Shown piece by piece: positions 6,017 through 6,752 of a DNA stretch of 6,752 nt. Position 1 is the stretch's first letter. The number at the start of each line of letters is the position of its first letter. The notes under the pieces are model-generated. The model did not search any database, was not told the DNA's origin, and saw only the letters and a program-made list of their open reading frames with translations. The translations under genes and the position numbers were made by a program. This stretch comes from AVCC01 sp039920865 (GTDB lineage Bacteria; Pseudomonadota; Gammaproteobacteria; Burkholderiales; Burkholderiaceae_D): NCBI GenBank assembly GCA_039920865.1, contig JBDSCZ010000217.1, positions 1 to 6,752 of the forward strand, read 5' to 3'.

Positions 6017-6049
6017 TCAGCGCGGTTTGATACTGGTTTAAAGTTTAAT

Positions 6050-6123
6050 GGCGGGGTAGCAAAGAGGTTATGCAGCGGCCTGCAAAGCCGTTTAGAGCGG
6101 TTCGATTCCGCTCCCCGCCTCCA
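6050..6123 (+). tRNA. cysT: tRNA-Cys (anticodon GCA)
   Basis: A complete 74-nt cloverleaf. The acceptor GGCGGGG (6050-6056) pairs with CCCCGCC (6113-6119), followed by U73 (6120), an identity element of tRNA-Cys, and an encoded CCA (6121-6123). The anticodon stem GCGGC/GCCGT has one G-U pair and its loop CTGCAAA gives anticodon GCA at 6082-6084. The T-arm GAGCGG with TTCGATT and CCGCT is normal. It corresponds by synteny to E. coli cysT, although here a protein gene separates it from tRNA-Gly. A terminator follows within 6 nt. Confidence 0.98.
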
Positions 6124-6128
6124 GAATT

Positions 6129-6153
6129 AAAAAGCGCCGAAGGCGCTTTTTTT
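6129..6153 (+). terminator. Intrinsic terminator after tRNA-Cys
   Basis: A stem of GCGCC (6134-6138) with GGCGC (6142-6146), extended by five A-T pairs, closes the three-base loop GAA. A run of seven T (6147-6153) follows. It is a textbook intrinsic terminator, yet it lies between tRNA-Cys and tRNA-Leu, which are usually thought of as one cluster. Confidence 0.92.
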
Positions 6154-6182
6154 CTAAGCAGGTTGCTTTAGTATAGTTGCAT

Positions 6183-6275
6183 GCCCGGGTGGTGAAACTG
6201 GTAGACACATCGGACTTAAAATCCGCCGCTTACCTGAAAAGGGGCGTGCCGGTTCGATTCCGGCTCCGGGCACCA
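6183..6275 (+). tRNA. leuZ: tRNA-Leu (anticodon UAA)
   Basis: A 93-nt class II tRNA. The acceptor GCCCGGG (6183-6189) pairs with TCCGGGC (6265-6271, one G-U), followed by A73 (6272), the leucine discriminator, and CCA (6273-6275). The anticodon TAA is at 6217-6219 and decodes UUA and UUG. The T-arm GCCGG/CCGGC encloses TTCGATT. The variable region spans 6227-6247 (21 nt) and can form a 5-bp arm with two G-U pairs. The top pair of the anticodon stem is a U-C mismatch. The position matches E. coli leuZ. No convincing promoter lies in the 29 nt after the upstream terminator, and no terminator hairpin follows directly. Confidence 0.95.
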
Positions 6276-6579
6276 AGATCGTTTTCCGCTACTGTGCAAA
6301 TCATGAGGATTCTGTGACTTATATTGCAAAGTCGATTGATTCCCCAGAAGCAGACATAAGCAAGTCCTCTTTTTTTGATTTCGAAAATACGCTTGGCCTC
6401 TCTTCTAGCCAAGTTACTATCCGGCGAATGTCGGGAATTTTTCGAACATGCTCGTTTTAAGTTCTTATACTTATCTGTACCAATAATCCAGTTGGACAGA
6501 GAGGCGGCTTTCCAGGCTGTAGGTAGTGGAATTTTGCTGCGGGTGTGTGAGTTTATTGGAATTTCGGTACTTCTTCTAC
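6276..6579. other. 304-nt intergenic stretch between tRNA-Leu and tRNA-Arg without a supportable gene
   Basis: All long open frames here run into tRNA sequence. One on the minus strand (6607 to 6230) starts inside antisense tRNA-Arg and ends inside antisense tRNA-Leu; one on the plus strand (6375-6602) ends in tRNA-Arg. None has a ribosome-binding site or a recognisable family. A further plus frame continues out of tRNA-Leu to a stop at 6458-6460, with GTG at 6314 as its only possible start, and is also unconvincing. The stretch must hold a promoter for tRNA-Arg unless it is read through, but only a very weak candidate is seen (TTGCTG 6534-6539, TGGAAT 6557-6562). It could be degraded coding DNA. 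Confidence 0.6.
6392..6413. repeat. 6-bp inverted repeat in the tRNA-Leu/tRNA-Arg spacer
   Basis: CTTGGC (6392-6397) and GCCAAG (6408-6413) pair perfectly around a 10-nt pyrimidine-rich loop, with a flanking G-U pair possible. No T run follows on the plus strand. On the minus strand a T-poor, A-rich tract follows. A role in tRNA-Leu transcript ending is conceivable but weakly supported. Confidence 0.4.
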
Positions 6580-6656
<77 letters not shown>

Positions 6657-6669
6657 ACTCCCCAATCTT

Positions 6670-6693
6670 CCGATCGTCGGCGTTAATTTTTTT
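6670..6693 (+). terminator. Possible weak terminator after tRNA-Arg
   Basis: A short stem CCGA/TCGG (6670-6673 with 6677-6680) closes a three-base loop, and a run of seven T occurs at 6687-6693. The stem has only four pairs and is 6 nt away from the T run, so it is weak, but it is the only candidate directly downstream of tRNA-Arg. Confidence 0.3.
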
Positions 6694-6713
6694 CGCACGT
6701 AAGCTGTTGAAAT

Positions 6714-6735
6714 CTCGGAAATTATTCTTTCCGAG
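6714..6735. repeat. 8-bp perfect inverted repeat near the window end
   Basis: CTCGGAAA (6714-6721) and TTTCCGAG (6728-6735) are perfect inverted copies around the loop TTATTC. The sequence after it is AT-rich but has no clean T run. It could be a second terminator for tRNA-Arg, the leader of a gene beyond the window, or an operator. Confidence 0.55.
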
Positions 6736-6752
6736 TCAATTAATTTACTGTT

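Overview
This window looks like ordinary chromosomal core sequence from a proteobacterium, most likely a betaproteobacterium. The order recO-pdxJ-acpS-nagZ followed by uvrC-pgsA and a tRNA cluster is the kind seen in that class. The uvrC-pgsA-tRNA-Gly(GCC)-tRNA-Cys(GCA)-tRNA-Leu(UAA) order also matches the E. coli uvrC-pgsA-glyW-cysT-leuZ block. Protein motifs, tRNA genes with encoded CCA and sigma70-type promoter elements agree with this. The genus cannot be fixed from the sequence alone.

Positions 1-2530 form a tight same-strand gene group: the 3' end of recO (DNA repair), pdxJ (vitamin B6 synthesis), acpS (acyl carrier protein activation) and nagZ (peptidoglycan recycling). Gaps are only 18-27 nt and no internal terminator is seen, so co-transcription is likely. 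An AT-rich gap of about 140 bp with short direct repeats leads to uvrC (nucleotide excision repair), and 64 nt later comes pgsA (phosphatidylglycerol synthesis).

Positions 5175-6656 are an RNA-rich region. A near-consensus promoter placed directly after pgsA drives tRNA-Gly(GCC), which ends at a strong hairpin terminator. A second, bidirectional terminator lies between it and a convergent minus-strand gene for a 99-residue antibiotic-biosynthesis-monooxygenase (ABM) domain protein. Then come tRNA-Cys(GCA), a terminator, tRNA-Leu(UAA), a 304-nt stretch without a supportable gene, and tRNA-Arg(UCU). Relative to the E. coli layout, the ABM gene and its signals separate the Gly and Cys tRNA genes.

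No CRISPR array, insertion sequence, integrase, toxin-antitoxin pair or defence system is visible, and I found no convincing undescribed system. The points most worth a second look are the gene inserted in the tRNA block, the terminator between tRNA-Cys and a tRNA-Leu that lacks an obvious promoter, the unusual tRNA-Leu arm, and the palindrome upstream of the ABM gene.
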